A DNA stretch of 64,000 nucleotides from Edaphochlamys debaryana (taxonomy: Eukaryota > Chlorophyta > Chlorophyceae > Chlamydomonadales). Of the stretch, positions 31,801 to 44,500 are shown piece after piece. The position numbers were made by a program, and so were the translations under genes. Location of the stretch: contig JAEHOE010000103.1 in the NCBI GenBank assembly GCA_016858145.1, positions 372,001 through 436,000 on the forward strand. Direction: 5' to 3'. The notes under the pieces were generated by a model. That model saw only the letters and a program-made list of their open reading frames with translations, searched no databases and was not told where the DNA came from. Within the stretch, counting starts at the first letter, position 1. Each line of letters starts with the position of its first letter.

Positions 31801-34492
31801 CCTCCCCCCTGTTCAGGGCCCCGGTGACCACTGGCAGTGGCGGCCCGTGCCCAAGCCCGGCGACAACGACCCCCCAGCCCCCATCATGATGCTCACCGCG
31901 GACATTGCGCTGATCAAGGTGCGAAGCGGATGAGTCATCCATGTTAGGATGCTTCAAGGCGGTGGTGGCGTCAGTCAGACATGCGGGCGGAAGGCGCCTG
32001 ATCCGTGAAGCACCTTGGCACAGCACGGGCGGGGGCCCTGGCTCTTGTAGCCCCTGGTGGCTAAGCAAGGCGCCTGCGCTGCTGTTGTTTCAGGTGCTTT
32101 GGGACCTTGGGTGACGGAAGCGGTTTGTGGGGTGTATGTGTGGCATGCGAAAGCCGGAAGCCGGAAATAACCACGCGCGTGGAACCCGCCGGCTCGCAGG
32201 ACGCCGAGTACCTCAAGTGGGTGACGCTCTACGCTGAGAACCAGACGGCCCTGGACGAGGCCTTCAGCCAGGCCTGGTGAGGCCAGATGGGTATTCTGAT
32301 AAGCATGCGGCTAAAGGAGTCGGGCCGAAGGGTTGATTAAGCGGCAGGGGTAGTCGTGGGGTTCCAGATCACATCGGCAGGGGTAGTCGGCAGGGGTATT
32401 GGACGCCCCCCCTGCCTACATACTGCATGCCTTGTGGGCGCAGCCCCCCTAGCTCTCTGGCTTGACCCCCTACATACCCCCCTCGCTCATCCAGGTACAA
32501 GCTGATGACCCGTGACATGGGCCCCTACAGCCGCTGCCTGGGATCACAGGTGAGGGGACGGGGTGGCAGAGCCCGGCCGATTGTCCATTATGCTGGTCGA
32601 CAGGTGGGGGAACCCCCTGCCCTGAACCTACTCAAAATCTCCTCTCTCCCATCCTCGCTCTTCGCCTTCCCCGCCCGCAGCTGCCTCCGCCGCAGCCCTT
32701 CCAGGCCCCCCTGCCACCGCCCTCCAAGCCCCTGCCCGACTTTGCCAAGGTCTCCAGGGACATCAAGAAGGCCCTCATCACCGCCAGCTCCGCCATCGGG
32801 GCCGACTCCCCCGGCGGAAAGACCTCCTACGGCGCCCTCTTTGTCAACCTGGCCTTCCAGTGTGCTGCCAGCTTCCGACAGGTGAGGATAAGGGGGAGGT
32901 CAGGGGGGCTGGAGCTGCGCCATGTAAGATCTGCATCTTGTACGTGATCGCCACGCAAAGCCCAGTAGCGATGGGTGTCCTAGCACCCGCCCTGTCGCCG
33001 GGCTAAACGAAACAGTCCCACCCCTTTGGCATGCCCTAACCCCTCCACCCTTCTCCCAAACACAGACCGACTACAGCGGCGGCTGCAACGGCGCCCGCAT
33101 CCGGCTGGCCCCTCAGAAGGACTGGCCCAGCAACAAGGGGATGGACGGGTGAGGGCTGTGCATGAACGAAACGGGTCCATTGAGCGAAGGGCGACCTCAT
33201 GCCTCTTCTTCACACAGCACTGCTCAACCTTAAACCCCCAACGTGCTCGCACGTGCGCCCCTGCTACATCCCTCGTCCTCCACCCGCCCCCCAGGGTCTT
33301 GAACGTGCTGCTGCCCATCAAGGACAAGTACCCCACCCTCTCCGTCGCGGACCTGATCGTGCTGGCCGGCAACGCGGCGCTCGAGGACGCAGGGGCCCGG
33401 AAGCTGAAGTTCTGCGGGGGCCGCTCGGACGCGCCCGCGGACGAGGCCCCGTTGCCGTTCGTGCCTCCCCGCCAGTTTGACGACAAGTGAGTGCAGCGGA
33501 ACCAGGGCCCAGTGCCGGGGTTCGGGAAGAGGGGCGCAATGGCAGTGAAACCTGGACCTGTGTGCAAGGTGGGCCTTGCTTGCCCCGGCCTTACCTCGCT
33601 CGGCCCTTGGCGCCCCACGGTTCACAAGTTGCGTGCCCCCCCCCTTCCCTGTCCCCTGTCCAACCTAAATCTACCCCTCCCTCATCCACCCCCGTTCCCC
33701 ACCTCATCCACCCGCCATCCCCCAACCAGGATCATCGAGGTCCGTGACAATTGGGTTGTGAAGGGTCTGTCCCCGAGGGACGGAGTGGCGCTGGCGGGCC
33801 GCCCCCGCTCGCCCTCCCAGCAGATGCGCCTGGGCTACAGTGGCTCGTGGACCAGCGCCTCCAACAAGTTCGACAACTCGTACTTCAAGGCGAGTTTGCG
33901 AAGTGGTATTGGCGTAGATACTGCGGGTTGGCGTGCATCTAACAGGGCTGGGTGGCCCCTGCTCCACCAGCAGCGGCCTGCCTGATCTAATCTATTGCTC
34001 CGTGCCACCGACCCTTTTAACACATGCGCGCGTTCCCGTCCCTCTGCTGCCGCCGCCCCCCGCCACCAGGTCCTCCTGAACGAGGAGTGGGAGAACAAGA
34101 CCTCCTCCGCGGGGCTGGACGAGTTCAAGGCGGTGGGCAAGGCGGACGTGTGGATGACGCCCCGTGACCTGGCCATCCGCTGGGACCCCGAGTTCCAGGC
34201 CATTGCGCAGGTGGGAAGGGGGCAGGGGGCCCCGGGGAGGATTGAGCGTTGAAAGGGAAGTGTACAGAGTTCGATGTGACTTGATGAGTGGCCTACCTAA
34301 GGCACTCAGCGCTTGCGCTTGGCCTTGACGTGCCCCCAACTTGATCGGTCTTAGTGATGAACCTTCCTCCCTACGCAGGAGTTCGCCGCCGACAACAACG
34401 CATTCCGCAACGCCTTTGCGGCCGCATGGACCAGGTTCATGAACGCTGACCGCTTCAAGGGCCCCACGGGCAGCGAGTGCCCCAGGAAGTAG
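28890..34492 (+). CDS. katG: Catalase-peroxidase copy B, intact, 21 exons, 698 aa, with signal peptide
   Basis: Exons: 28890-29005, 29229-29325, 29498-29604, 29761-29833, 30050-30170, 30295-30371, 30528-30564, 30788-30807, 30951-31007, 31142-31297, 31397-31474, 31668-31700, 31817-31918, 32200-32276, 32495-32549, 32681-32881, 33066-33148, 33295-33486, 33730-33889, 34070-34210, 34379-34492. All phases agree (2097 nt). Residues 1-19 form a signal peptide ([15 protein letters not shown]). The N-terminal haem domain has Arg83, Trp86 and His87 (RLAWH), Tyr209 (MSLIYVNPEGP), Met235, proximal His250 ([12 protein letters not shown]), Trp300 and Asp353. These are the KatG distal and proximal sites and the Met-Tyr-Trp adduct that supports catalase activity. 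A Pro-rich link ([14 protein letters not shown]) leads to the second, usually haem-free domain. The enzyme removes H2O2 as catalase and peroxidase. It is probably secreted or sent into the secretory pathway. Intron 19 starts with GC. Confidence 0.95.
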
Positions 34493-35520
34493 TGCGTGCG
34501 GCGTATGAATGGATAATACAGACTGCTGTGACTGCGTCCAGCTGACAGTAAAAAATCGGCGCTCTTTGCCCTTGGTGCTTAGATAAGTAGTGCATGTAAC
34601 AAGTAAAAAGTAATCTTGCACCGGGCTTGCGCCTGGGCGTGGCTTAAGGAGGGGGCATTGCTTAAAGCCGCCGCCAGCATGAGGAGGGGAGCCCTCAACA
34701 TCATGACTTACAAAGCACGCCAGCCTTAGATGGTCCTTTAGCATCGGCTTAGGATGCGTTACATCTGTCTAACTCGAAGCTGCCCGCTTGAGGTCCTTGC
34801 TTGATCTGGGCCTGGCCTGAAGATATGGCATTGCAGCCCAGGGGGGACGCTGTTGCAAGTCTGGGTATGAGCTTGGTTGGTCCGGGTCTGGCGCCTACAT
34901 ATGGATTATTTGCAATCCATGGGCGATGTGACGTGGACACCTGGCGTGGGATATGGAATTGCAGCCCGGGGGAGACGATGTTTGGTGCCGTGCGGCGGCC
35001 TCCTGGCTGGCGGCGGCGGGCAGCCTGTCGGTCTGCTGTTAGCCGGACTGGTTGCAGAAGTTGCAGAAGCTGCTTGATTGCTTCAAGGAGCTGTAGTCGC
35101 TAGGCCACCGGCCGCACTTGTTGGGGTCGCCAAGTATCGTCTTGTAATAACAAACTCCGCCCCCACACTGATGGATGAACGATTAATCAAGCCGCCCTCC
35201 ACCCTACCACAGCAACTTGCAGACCGCCCTGCCCAGCCACGATAGCATCGGCCCATGCAGGGTACAGCTGTCCTCCTGCTACGCCCATTATTTTATGCAT
35301 TAGCCATTGGTCTTGCAACACCAAACAAAGGGCGCACATCCACTCATCAAGCGGCGCAATGTACACAGCACCACGACAATGTACGCTAGCACCACGACAA
35401 GCAAGCCCCACGGCGTGCGCCTGCCCACGTCCCCAATCTCTTATATATGCATGATGAGTTCGTACGAACTAGAATTAGTAAGGCATTGGATAATGATACC
35501 GGCTTGCGTGCGCCGTTCAA
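34493..35520. other. Convergent 3' region between KatG-B and the PMP giant
   Basis: No coding gene is seen. TGTAA on the minus strand occurs at 34708-34712 and 34759-34763 and could end the PMP-repeat transcript, overlapping or abutting the KatG-B 3' end. Two approximate copies of a short element (ATATGGCATTGCAGCCCAGG near 34822 and a variant near 34951) lie about 130 bp apart. Confidence 0.5.
34595..34599 (+). terminator. TGTAA poly(A) signal of KatG copy B
   Basis: TGTAA lies 103 nt after the TAG stop, followed by an A-rich stretch (AAGTAAAAAGTAA). This is the expected position and sequence for a chlamydomonad poly(A) signal. Confidence 0.7.
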
Positions 35521-38500
35521 TCAGGTTTGACACGTGTCAGACACTTGTATGCTCACTTGCGGCTCTACAGCCGGTTCCAAGCTGAGCAGGCGCGCGGGCG
35601 CCTCAGGCCTTTGCCCTTCGGGCATCCTCTCCTCCACAGCCACGGCGGCTGAGTTTTGAGCAGTGCGGTGGGGATCAGGACCGCTCTGGACAGCCTGGCC
35701 CGCTGCCGCGACACCTGACGGCAACAGGAACGCACTCATCCCCGCAGGGGCATGCGGCTTTGATGCCGCTGCAGTATGCTCCACTGCCACCGGCGCCGCT
35801 TGGGGCCCAGGGCCACTGCTCAGCGGCTTTGACTTTGCTCGCAGACCCAAGCACTCCAGGCCTGGCCACGCAATGACAACCACGAAGGCCAGAATCAACC
35901 CAGAGTTGAGGGCAAGAATGATGGCAGCGACGGCATCCTCGGCGGCCTGATCGTATGAGGATATATAGACCAGGGAGGAGGGGTGGCAGGGTTAACGGTA
36001 CAAATACAAGCACCCCGGGCGGCGGGAGCGAGGTAGGGCAAGGACGCGCAAAAGAGGAGCTCCTTGAGCAGTTCTTTCAGAATAATCAAACAAGTACACG
36101 TGGGTAGCCAGGAAAGCGCGGTGCCCAAACCTTGGCTGGCGGCTTTTGGATTTCTCAGCCCCGTGCATTTTCACCTGGTTGCTGAGCCCTACGGTGCTGC
36201 TCCCCTCTCCTCCGGTCACGAAGAACAGCCCCAGCGTGATGCTGAGCGCCAGCACCATGAGCGACAGGTACTCGAGCAGCATCAGCAGCTTGGCGCGCAG
36301 GGCCCGGCAGCTCATGTTCACAATGCCAATGCACAGAAGCACGCACAGTAGCAGGAGCGCCTGGGTGGAAGGCACACGGACGAGAAGGAGGAACTCAGAG
36401 ACACACAGTGGCTCATAGGAATGCCAGCACAGGCAATAAGCCCGCTGGTTGCACGTAACCCTCGCAAGCGGGTACAGAAGTGCACTTCGGCGAGGACTTT
36501 GGCCAGGACCGCCCGTCACAAGCCTTGCTACAGCAGCTAGCCTCAAAACGTGACCTGCCTGCTGTGACTGGTAGATTGCATTTGCAAAGACGTTGACAAT
36601 CACCAGCATGAGCACCTACATGTCGGGACAATGCAAATACGGGGTTGGATGCTGCACTTGACCCCAAATTAATTATTCTCGCAGATGATTGCAGGGGTTG
36701 CTTGCCCGTACGTCCTCATTGACCGCTACAGGCGCCGCACCCCGTCGTTCTGGAACCCCCGCCAGCTGTTGGATTGACCTGTAACTGTTTAACACTCTCG
36801 AAGTAGAAGAAGGGCTGCCTATGGGTTTTGTGGGAGGCACACAAGACGGTCAGTGAATAGCGGGGCAAGCGAAATAAAACACGCAGCAATCTAATCACCG
36901 CCGTGCACCAGGGCCCCATCAGCAGTAAACCAGCACAACAGCACGCGTGTGCTGACCTGTAGCGGTGGTAGAGGTAGCCATACACCGCGCGCGTCTTGGG
37001 CTCCTCCAGCTTGCCTCGCTTCAAGAATAAGAAGATAAGAATACCCAGAGGCGGCGCTATGCAGAAGACGAAGACGCACACGGCGCCCAGTGGCGCGTAG
37101 AAAGAGAGGTGGGTGCCCAGGTAGCACTCCTGGTTCATGTCACTCAGCCTGGGGCGTGGAAGCACATGGCTAGGTGCATTGTCACATCTTGCAAAGCAGG
37201 CACATACAAGACAATACACCAAGCCTGGCCGCTAAAACCCAGCAAAACGGGAACCCATCCACCCTGCTCCCCACAGCTCACCAGTAGCCGTACCGCCACG
37301 TGGCCTGCTGCGTCTCCGGGTATGGCCCGGCCCCCGTATCCAGCTTCCGGCACGCAAAGCTGGACAGCGATACGTGCGCTAGGGCCGGGTAGAGGATGGT
37401 GATCGCCACCAGGAGCAGCAACAACAGCTGGCGGGGAAGGCTGACGCCCTGGTCTAGGTGCACGAGGGCCGCACTAGGCTGGACTGTTGTAAAGTTCAGG
37501 GTAGACTTGCGAATGTTGGCGGAGAGGCCACTCAGGCGTTCTCCAAGAGAACTGGATGTTGGGCGGCCGATAGAGTTGGGTTCCAGTAGTGACGGTAGTG
37601 AAGTGCGCTCCCTTGCAAGGGCGTCAGGGGCGTTAGAGGTCGCAGTCTGCTGATCAGCTGCACTTGAAGCCGCGCGCTGAAACCTGTTGGATTGTCCAGC
37701 GCCGTCTGCTGAGACTAACTGCGGCAAGCTGGCACCAATGGCCGAAGCTTGCACCAGTGCCGGTGCAGATGATAATCGCTCACTGCCGTCGCAGGTGCCT
37801 CCTACTATGTAGCTCCCATGCCGGTGCGTGGATGCCGCTTCATTAACGGACCACTGACTGCGCTCCTGCTGCGAACCTTTGCTCGGTTCGTCCCGCCTCA
37901 AACGTGACTGGTTAAAGAAGACGTAGCGGATGGACCAGAGCAGCATCGCCAGAATTGTCGCAAAGATGGGGGACAGGAAAGCCCACGCATACTGCGCACG
38001 TGCCTGTCCGGCGCTGTCAAGTCCGCTGAAGAGGCAACTCACGGGGAAGGTAAGGGTCGCAATGCCCGTGACGGCACTCAGAGCACTGGCCATCCTTGTG
38101 ATGACGTCAGGCCAGCTTAGGTTGAGGCGCGTGATGATGATGAGATACTGCAAGAGGGAGAATGAGTGTCGGAGGTTTCAGCGCCGGGACCTGCCTGTGT
38201 GAGGGCCCGGCGGCGGGTGCGGCCCTAGCGGCCCCGCCCCCTTAACCCCGAAGTGGGGCACGCACAGGTTCACCCGTTGCATGCGTAGCTATTATTATTA
38301 TTATTATTATAGTTTCGTCCGATGACGCTGAAATAATAGCAGCGGGGCTGTCACGACCCCACCTGCATATGCGTGATGAGGACCTGGGGAGTGCGTGGGG
38401 GCAAGCACGTGGGCGATTATGTGCTCGTCGCTGGGTGTTTGGGGGGGTCAACTGTGCATAGCACGACAGCTCCCAACCCGTGCGTACCACTCACCAATAG

Positions 38501-41500
38501 CCGGTCCGAAGCACTTGCGTGCCCCGTCTCAGGGCGCATGTAGTCGGTGTTGTAGATAATCCAGGCCGTGAAGAGGATAAGGGCAGTAGTAGCTACAAGC
38601 GCCAGGATGCCAAGCACCGCTGCGCCGCCTCTTGGAGGACAGCTTTTGCACTCAAACACCACAGTGAGGTAGCGACCCGGCTGGCAGGTGGCACACAGGC
38701 GGCCGCCGTACCCCGGTGCACACTGCTGCTCCATATACAACAGGGCTGAGCCGTTGTCTTGGGAGCTGGTCCCCCACAAGAGACACGGAGGCGTAGTGGA
38801 AACGCTCATGTTGGCGAGGACCTCAGCACCCGGGGGCTGGGAGGCGTACCAGGCCTGCTGGCAAGCCACGAGGCCCGCTGAGGGGGCGTCTGCAGCTGCC
38901 AGCGTGCCATTGTTGACCATCACCACGGGTCTTTGCGAGCAAGCCTCTTTGGAAAAGCAACGATGCGGTAGCGTGCTGTTGGCCTGCGGTACAGAGGGCA
39001 GGCGGATATTACGTGACGAGGAAGGTTAAGTTGTGCTGGGAATAAAGTCGCCTCGTAAGGCTGAAAGCCCCCAAGCCATGCTGATCTGGAGGATGCAGCA
39101 TGTAGGCCGCATGCACACCACACCAAGGAGAACCCTGCCTGCCCGAGGTCGCAAAGGCTTACCGCAGAGTGCCAGAAGCCCGGAAGTGGCACAACAATCG
39201 CTCCACCAGGGCAGTAGGCGCCCGAAAGACAGGGATGACAGATGCCATCCTCTGTTATGCCCTCGAGCGAAGCCTGGCTGAAGGACGTCACAGCATTCGT
39301 ACTGCTGTTGCGGGGATCGACCCAGAGGCTGAACTGGAGCGCTCGACAGGGCTGGCAACTCGTTTGGTCGGGTCGTGCGGGTGGGCCCGCTTGGATGCTG
39401 CTGCCAAGGGGGCACGGCAGCAGCTCGACCTCCAAGGACAGAGGCAAGATCTGCAAAGCAACGCGTGAGGGTAGTGAGGGGCGAGACTACTTGGTGGAGG
39501 TGGGCGCATGCGAAAGTCGTCATCATCTATCGCCCAAGGCGGCTTATGCGTACCTCGGAAATCAAAGCGCTGGTGGGATTCATAAACACGGCAGTGACAT
39601 TGAGGCGATAGCCGCTTCCTGCCCAGCCTCTCAGGACAGCAACGTCCCAGGAAGCCAGCCCCAGATACAAAGGCGCAGCTCCTGTGGGCGTGCTTTGCAG
39701 CGCACCAAAGCCGCTAGCTGTGCCAAACGACAACGACACGCTTCCTGCCTCGTGATCTGAAGGGCATACCAGTTACAGAGGACGGAGAAAGAAAGACGGG
39801 GCGGAGGGAGGATGAGTTGTACGTTTGTGAGAAGTTGAGCGCATTGCGCGCCGCTGGGTATGCGAATGGCTCACGCGTTCTGCAGCTCTTTGCAGCAGGC
39901 AGGATGGGGAGCACGTACAGCTGTCAACTTGCCTGTAACTCTCTCCCCCACTGTGTTGACAAGCTCCGCCCTCAGCTGGCTCGCCACTCCGGGAACGAGG
40001 CGGAGGGTGGTGCCAGCCTCCAGGGTGGTTGTGTTGTCAATCATCAGGCGCATACCAGTTGGCGGGAGCGCAATGATATCGCTGATAGAGGTGTTGCGTG
40101 GGCCGCCCGCTGCTGCAGTAGTACTGCTGCAAGACTGGAGTCCAGCTGAAACGTCAGCCATTAAGGTGCTCAGCGTTTGCGTCGTCCGCTGGGTCACGAG
40201 CGCGGCGACTGCTGCATCGGTTGTTGTGTTGGGCGCAGCTACTTGCCGGGCGCAACCCACAGAGAGGGCTGAAGCCGTTGGGTCCCTGATCCAAATGGGG
40301 CGTTCCCGTCGGTTCGGAGGCACCGCCGTTCCCCGGTGGGTTGCAACAATATTGGGATTGATCCCCGCTATGGGTGCGACGTCATAAAGCACAAGCCCCC
40401 AGCAGCCGCGGGTCGCTGAGTCCAGAAGCGCGGCCCAAGTGCTTGCGTAGGATGCATGGCTGACACCAAGAGCTGTCAACAGCGGCACACGTGCCAGCGA
40501 GCCGTTGACCTGTTGATTGCGGCGGCAGCTGCTCAGGTCCTGTAGGGTAGCCAAGCCAGGGCCATAATCAGATGCCGTGTTGCCCTCCATGCTGCCTCGA
40601 ATTAAAGCAGCTGACACCATTGTAGACAAGAAGATTGCCCCACCGTAGCCAACATAGGGCAAGGTACCTGTAAGGATGGCTCCGCTTGCATCTGCTGAGT
40701 TATTGTGCAGCTCAAAGTTGGTTAGCACAAGAACGGTTGGGTGGCTTGAGCCATGTAGCGATGCTGTCATGAAGCGCCGGATGGCGGTCAGTTGTTGCTG
40801 CTGACCTTCGCTGCCACCACTGATGTGGAGCCCGCCACCTGCACCGGAAGCTGCCCAGTTGCTGGTCATCTGCAGTTGGTCAAGCACCGCGTACAGCACG
40901 CCCTGGATCAGGAGTCCTCCACCGCTCAAAGCGGCCGTATTGCTGGTGAAGGAGCACTTGACGAAGAAGGCCGTCTCCGCTCCGAAGACTGAGGCCCCGG
41001 CCCCAGAGGGCGCTGCGTTGTTCTCAAAGCGTGAGGCTGTGATTGCCACTGCCGCAGATGGGGAGCTGCCAACGAGCAGACCGCCACCGCCAGGGCTTAG
41101 GCTGGATGACAAGCTTTCGCTTTCCGGGTTGCCAACGCTGTTGTTGGTGAAGAAACACCCGTCAATGATCAACCGAGGCAGTGTCACGCTTGGACCCTCT
41201 GCCTCTGCCTCTGCACCAGCTGAGGAAACCCAGGCCAGTCCTCCTCCGCCGCCTCTGGAGGCATCGTTTGAGACGAATGCCGTTTGTGATACACGAGTCG
41301 TGACGTTGGAGGTTAGCATGTGGATGAAGGCCCCACCGCCTCGACCTTTCTGAGCGGAGCAGCTCTCAAAGCGGCACGCCTCCAGGGTTATCGACCCCGA
41401 CAGGGCTGCTGCCAGTCCGCCGCCATCGCCGCTAAATGTTGAGCAGTCTGCAAACGTTGTGTTCTGCACGCTGACTGTGGTACCGGTAAGAGCTGGTGGC

Positions 41501-44500
41501 CACGCTCCAAAGCTTGAAGTGGAGTTCAGGTACAGTGCACCGCCGCTCAAGCCCGCTGTGCTGGAACGGAACCAGGAGGCAGAGATGACCAGGCACCCAG
41601 TGGCCATCGCAATTATCACGCTTGCCTGTTGGGCAGCAGAAAATAAAGAAGAAGCTCTTAACTTCTGGACAGATTGGGGATAGGCACGGCGCACGGCTCA
41701 AGAACGAAACGTGTGACGCGGTACCAGTCCGTCCCTTGACAGCAAGCACCGAGGGATGAAAGCTATCGCATGAGCCCCTCACCTCAGCTGCGTCTGCCTG
41801 ATTATAAAGCAGAACGTGAAATGAGCCGCCGCGTCCAAGCGTTGCAGAGTTGTCCGCAAAAGCGCTGCGAGACACGGCCAGAATCCCGCTGAGCCCCTCA
41901 AGATGTAGGGCGCCACCATGTTGCCCGGCTCTATTGCCCGACATCTTGCAGGCTTCGATACGGCTGCCGTTAGTACCGTTACCAACAGACCGAGCTGCTA
42001 TAGCACCGCCGCTGGCACCCGCCTGGTTGCCGACGAGAGTGCTGCTGTCGACAACCAGCCGGCCAACAGGGCCCAAGGATGCAACAGCGCCACCCGCACC
42101 GCCGGCGCTATTCCAACCAAGCGTGCTGCTCCCCTCAACCAGCAATGAGTCCATGCCCTTGGCTGCGTATAGCCACCCGCCGTCTTTTGAGGCCGCGTTG
42201 TAGAGCACTTGGCTGGCGGCTGCAACGTTTACGGAGCCCATGTCGCCCACCACGGCTATTCCTCCACCAGATCCATCCGCCGCCTTATTGCTGATCATCA
42301 AGCCTCCAGAGAGGTTGAGAGCGCCAAGGTTGCCCCCGACAAAGACAGCGCCGCCCAACGATGAGGGCGTTGTGCAATTGCTGAGGCTGGCGAGGCCGCT
42401 CAAGCTGAGATCGTCTAGGTCGCCAGCTGAGCTAATGCAACCCCCGTTGCCCAGTCCTGAGCGGCTGTGGCCAATGAAGCTTTCGGAATCCATGGTGATC
42501 CGCACAATTCTGGCAGCATAGATGACGCCGCCAGCACCCGTCGCCCTGCTCTCTGAGATACGGCTGTTGTGGCTCAGGCGGAGGAGCGTGAGCTCTGAGG
42601 CGGCGTACAGGGCCCCTCCGTTACCACCCGCCGCAGAGCTGTTGAAGACGCTGCTGTTGACCAGGCGGACACTCAGACTCTTTGCGGTCGCCATGCCCCC
42701 ATCGGTCCCAGCGGTTGAGCGCACGACAGTGCTGTCCTCCATGACAAGGGTGAGACTGTCTCCTGAAGCGAAAACACCGCCGCTGGCACCAGACGAGGCG
42801 TTGTTGACGGTCACCCCTCTGAGATTGATGGTTGCGGATCCCAAGCTGTTGACGAGGCTGCCAGACGGTGCGTGGATGTCATGAAAGACTGAATCGACCA
42901 CGTCCAGATCACGTATGGGGCCGCTGACCACATTGATGACGCCTTCACTGGTGTTCCGCACCGTGCAGCTCTGCATGCGAAGTGCCTGCAAGCCCGTAGT
43001 GCTGCGCACAGCTCTCTCAAAGCTTTGCAGCTGCACATTTAGCAACACAATGTTGCTCATCAATTTTTCGCAGTGTAACAGCGATCCTCCAGGAGCTGAA
43101 ACCTGAAGATCTGAAATGTCAACGTCCTGCATGTCTCCACCCGATCCAAGCAGAGCCCAACCTTTGTTGCCGTACCAAGTGCCTGCCTGAATTCTTACGC
43201 TTGCAGCAGACAAGATAATCTCGAACATGCCGCCGGGTTGCACTTGCGGATTGTCCATAGTGCGGGTGACTGCATTGTTGGAAACGTTGACTTTGGTAAG
43301 GTCCAAACCGCGCAGGTCCTGACATATTAGCACGGGGGCTCTGCTGGCAAAGTTGCCAGAAACCTGGCTGTAAGCGAGCGTGATGTTCGTGCAGTTCTTT
43401 GCGGCTCCTGCAAAGCCTCCGTAACCGCGGTCAGCGGAGTTCTGCAAAAGGTTGCTGTTGTTTATCCATACATGAGTCAAAGACCCTTGAGTTATAAGAA
43501 AACCTCCTCCTGATCCGTCGCCACTGGTTGCACTGTTTCCAGAAATCTCAGTATTAGTAACGTACAGCCCTTGAATGTCGCCAGTGGAAGCCCAGGCACC
43601 TCCCATACCAGCTGAACAGTTACGAATGCGGCTGTCCGCCACAATGAGTTGGTATATGCCACCATCTGAGTATAGCATGCCGCCTGCATATGAAGAAGCA
43701 TTGTCCTCTATCCTGCTGTTTAGGACCTGCACGCCTGTGATTATACCACCGGCCATAGCGAGGCCGCCCCAGCCACTGGCAATGGTGGTGGCGTCTTGCG
43801 TCACCGCCTTGTTACCAAGAACGAGGCTGCCTAGAATGCGCAAGTCCCTGAGATTGCTGCCAGCCATGATCACACCGCCGCCGTCTTGAGCCCGGTTATC
43901 TTGTAAGGTGCTGCTGCTGAATGTGATGCTGGTTAGGCTGAGGCGGAAAAATCCAAACCCGCCGGCAGCCGCCCGATTGTTAGATGCTGTGCTGTTGACC
44001 AGCGTTAGGTTTGTCCCCGTGCCAGCATATATGACTCCACCACCACCACCATCCGTCGCTTCATTCCCATCCAAGAGCGCATGCGGACCAGCCACAAAGT
44101 TAAGCAGCGTGTCGTCTGTGTCCAGAACCCCGCCATATGTAGCGGAGTTGCCGTAAACTTGGGTCCCAGCTCTGAAGGTGATGTTTGACATTGGGCCACC
44201 CGAATGAAAAACCCCGCCAGACAGGTCCGCCCTGTGTCCGCTCAGAGTGCTATTGGCGACAATCACATTGGCCAGCGAGCCGGGAACAGAAGCAAACCCG
44301 CCGGTACCACTTTCCCCACCGTCGTCAACAGCCATATTCCCCGAGACGGCCGAGTTGGTGATGACGAGGCCATTAAGTGAGCGCGCCCCTGCTGCCAAAA
44401 CACCGCCAAACGAGGCCGTGTTGTTGGACACGCGTGCTGCATTGAGGGTGACGTTGGCAATAGAGCCACGGTCCGCGTATGCCACACCCCCTGATGGTGA

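Noticed and set aside
40823..41353. Plus-strand frames opposite the PMP exons
   Set aside because: Antisense shadows of the PMP-repeat coding strand with no independent features.
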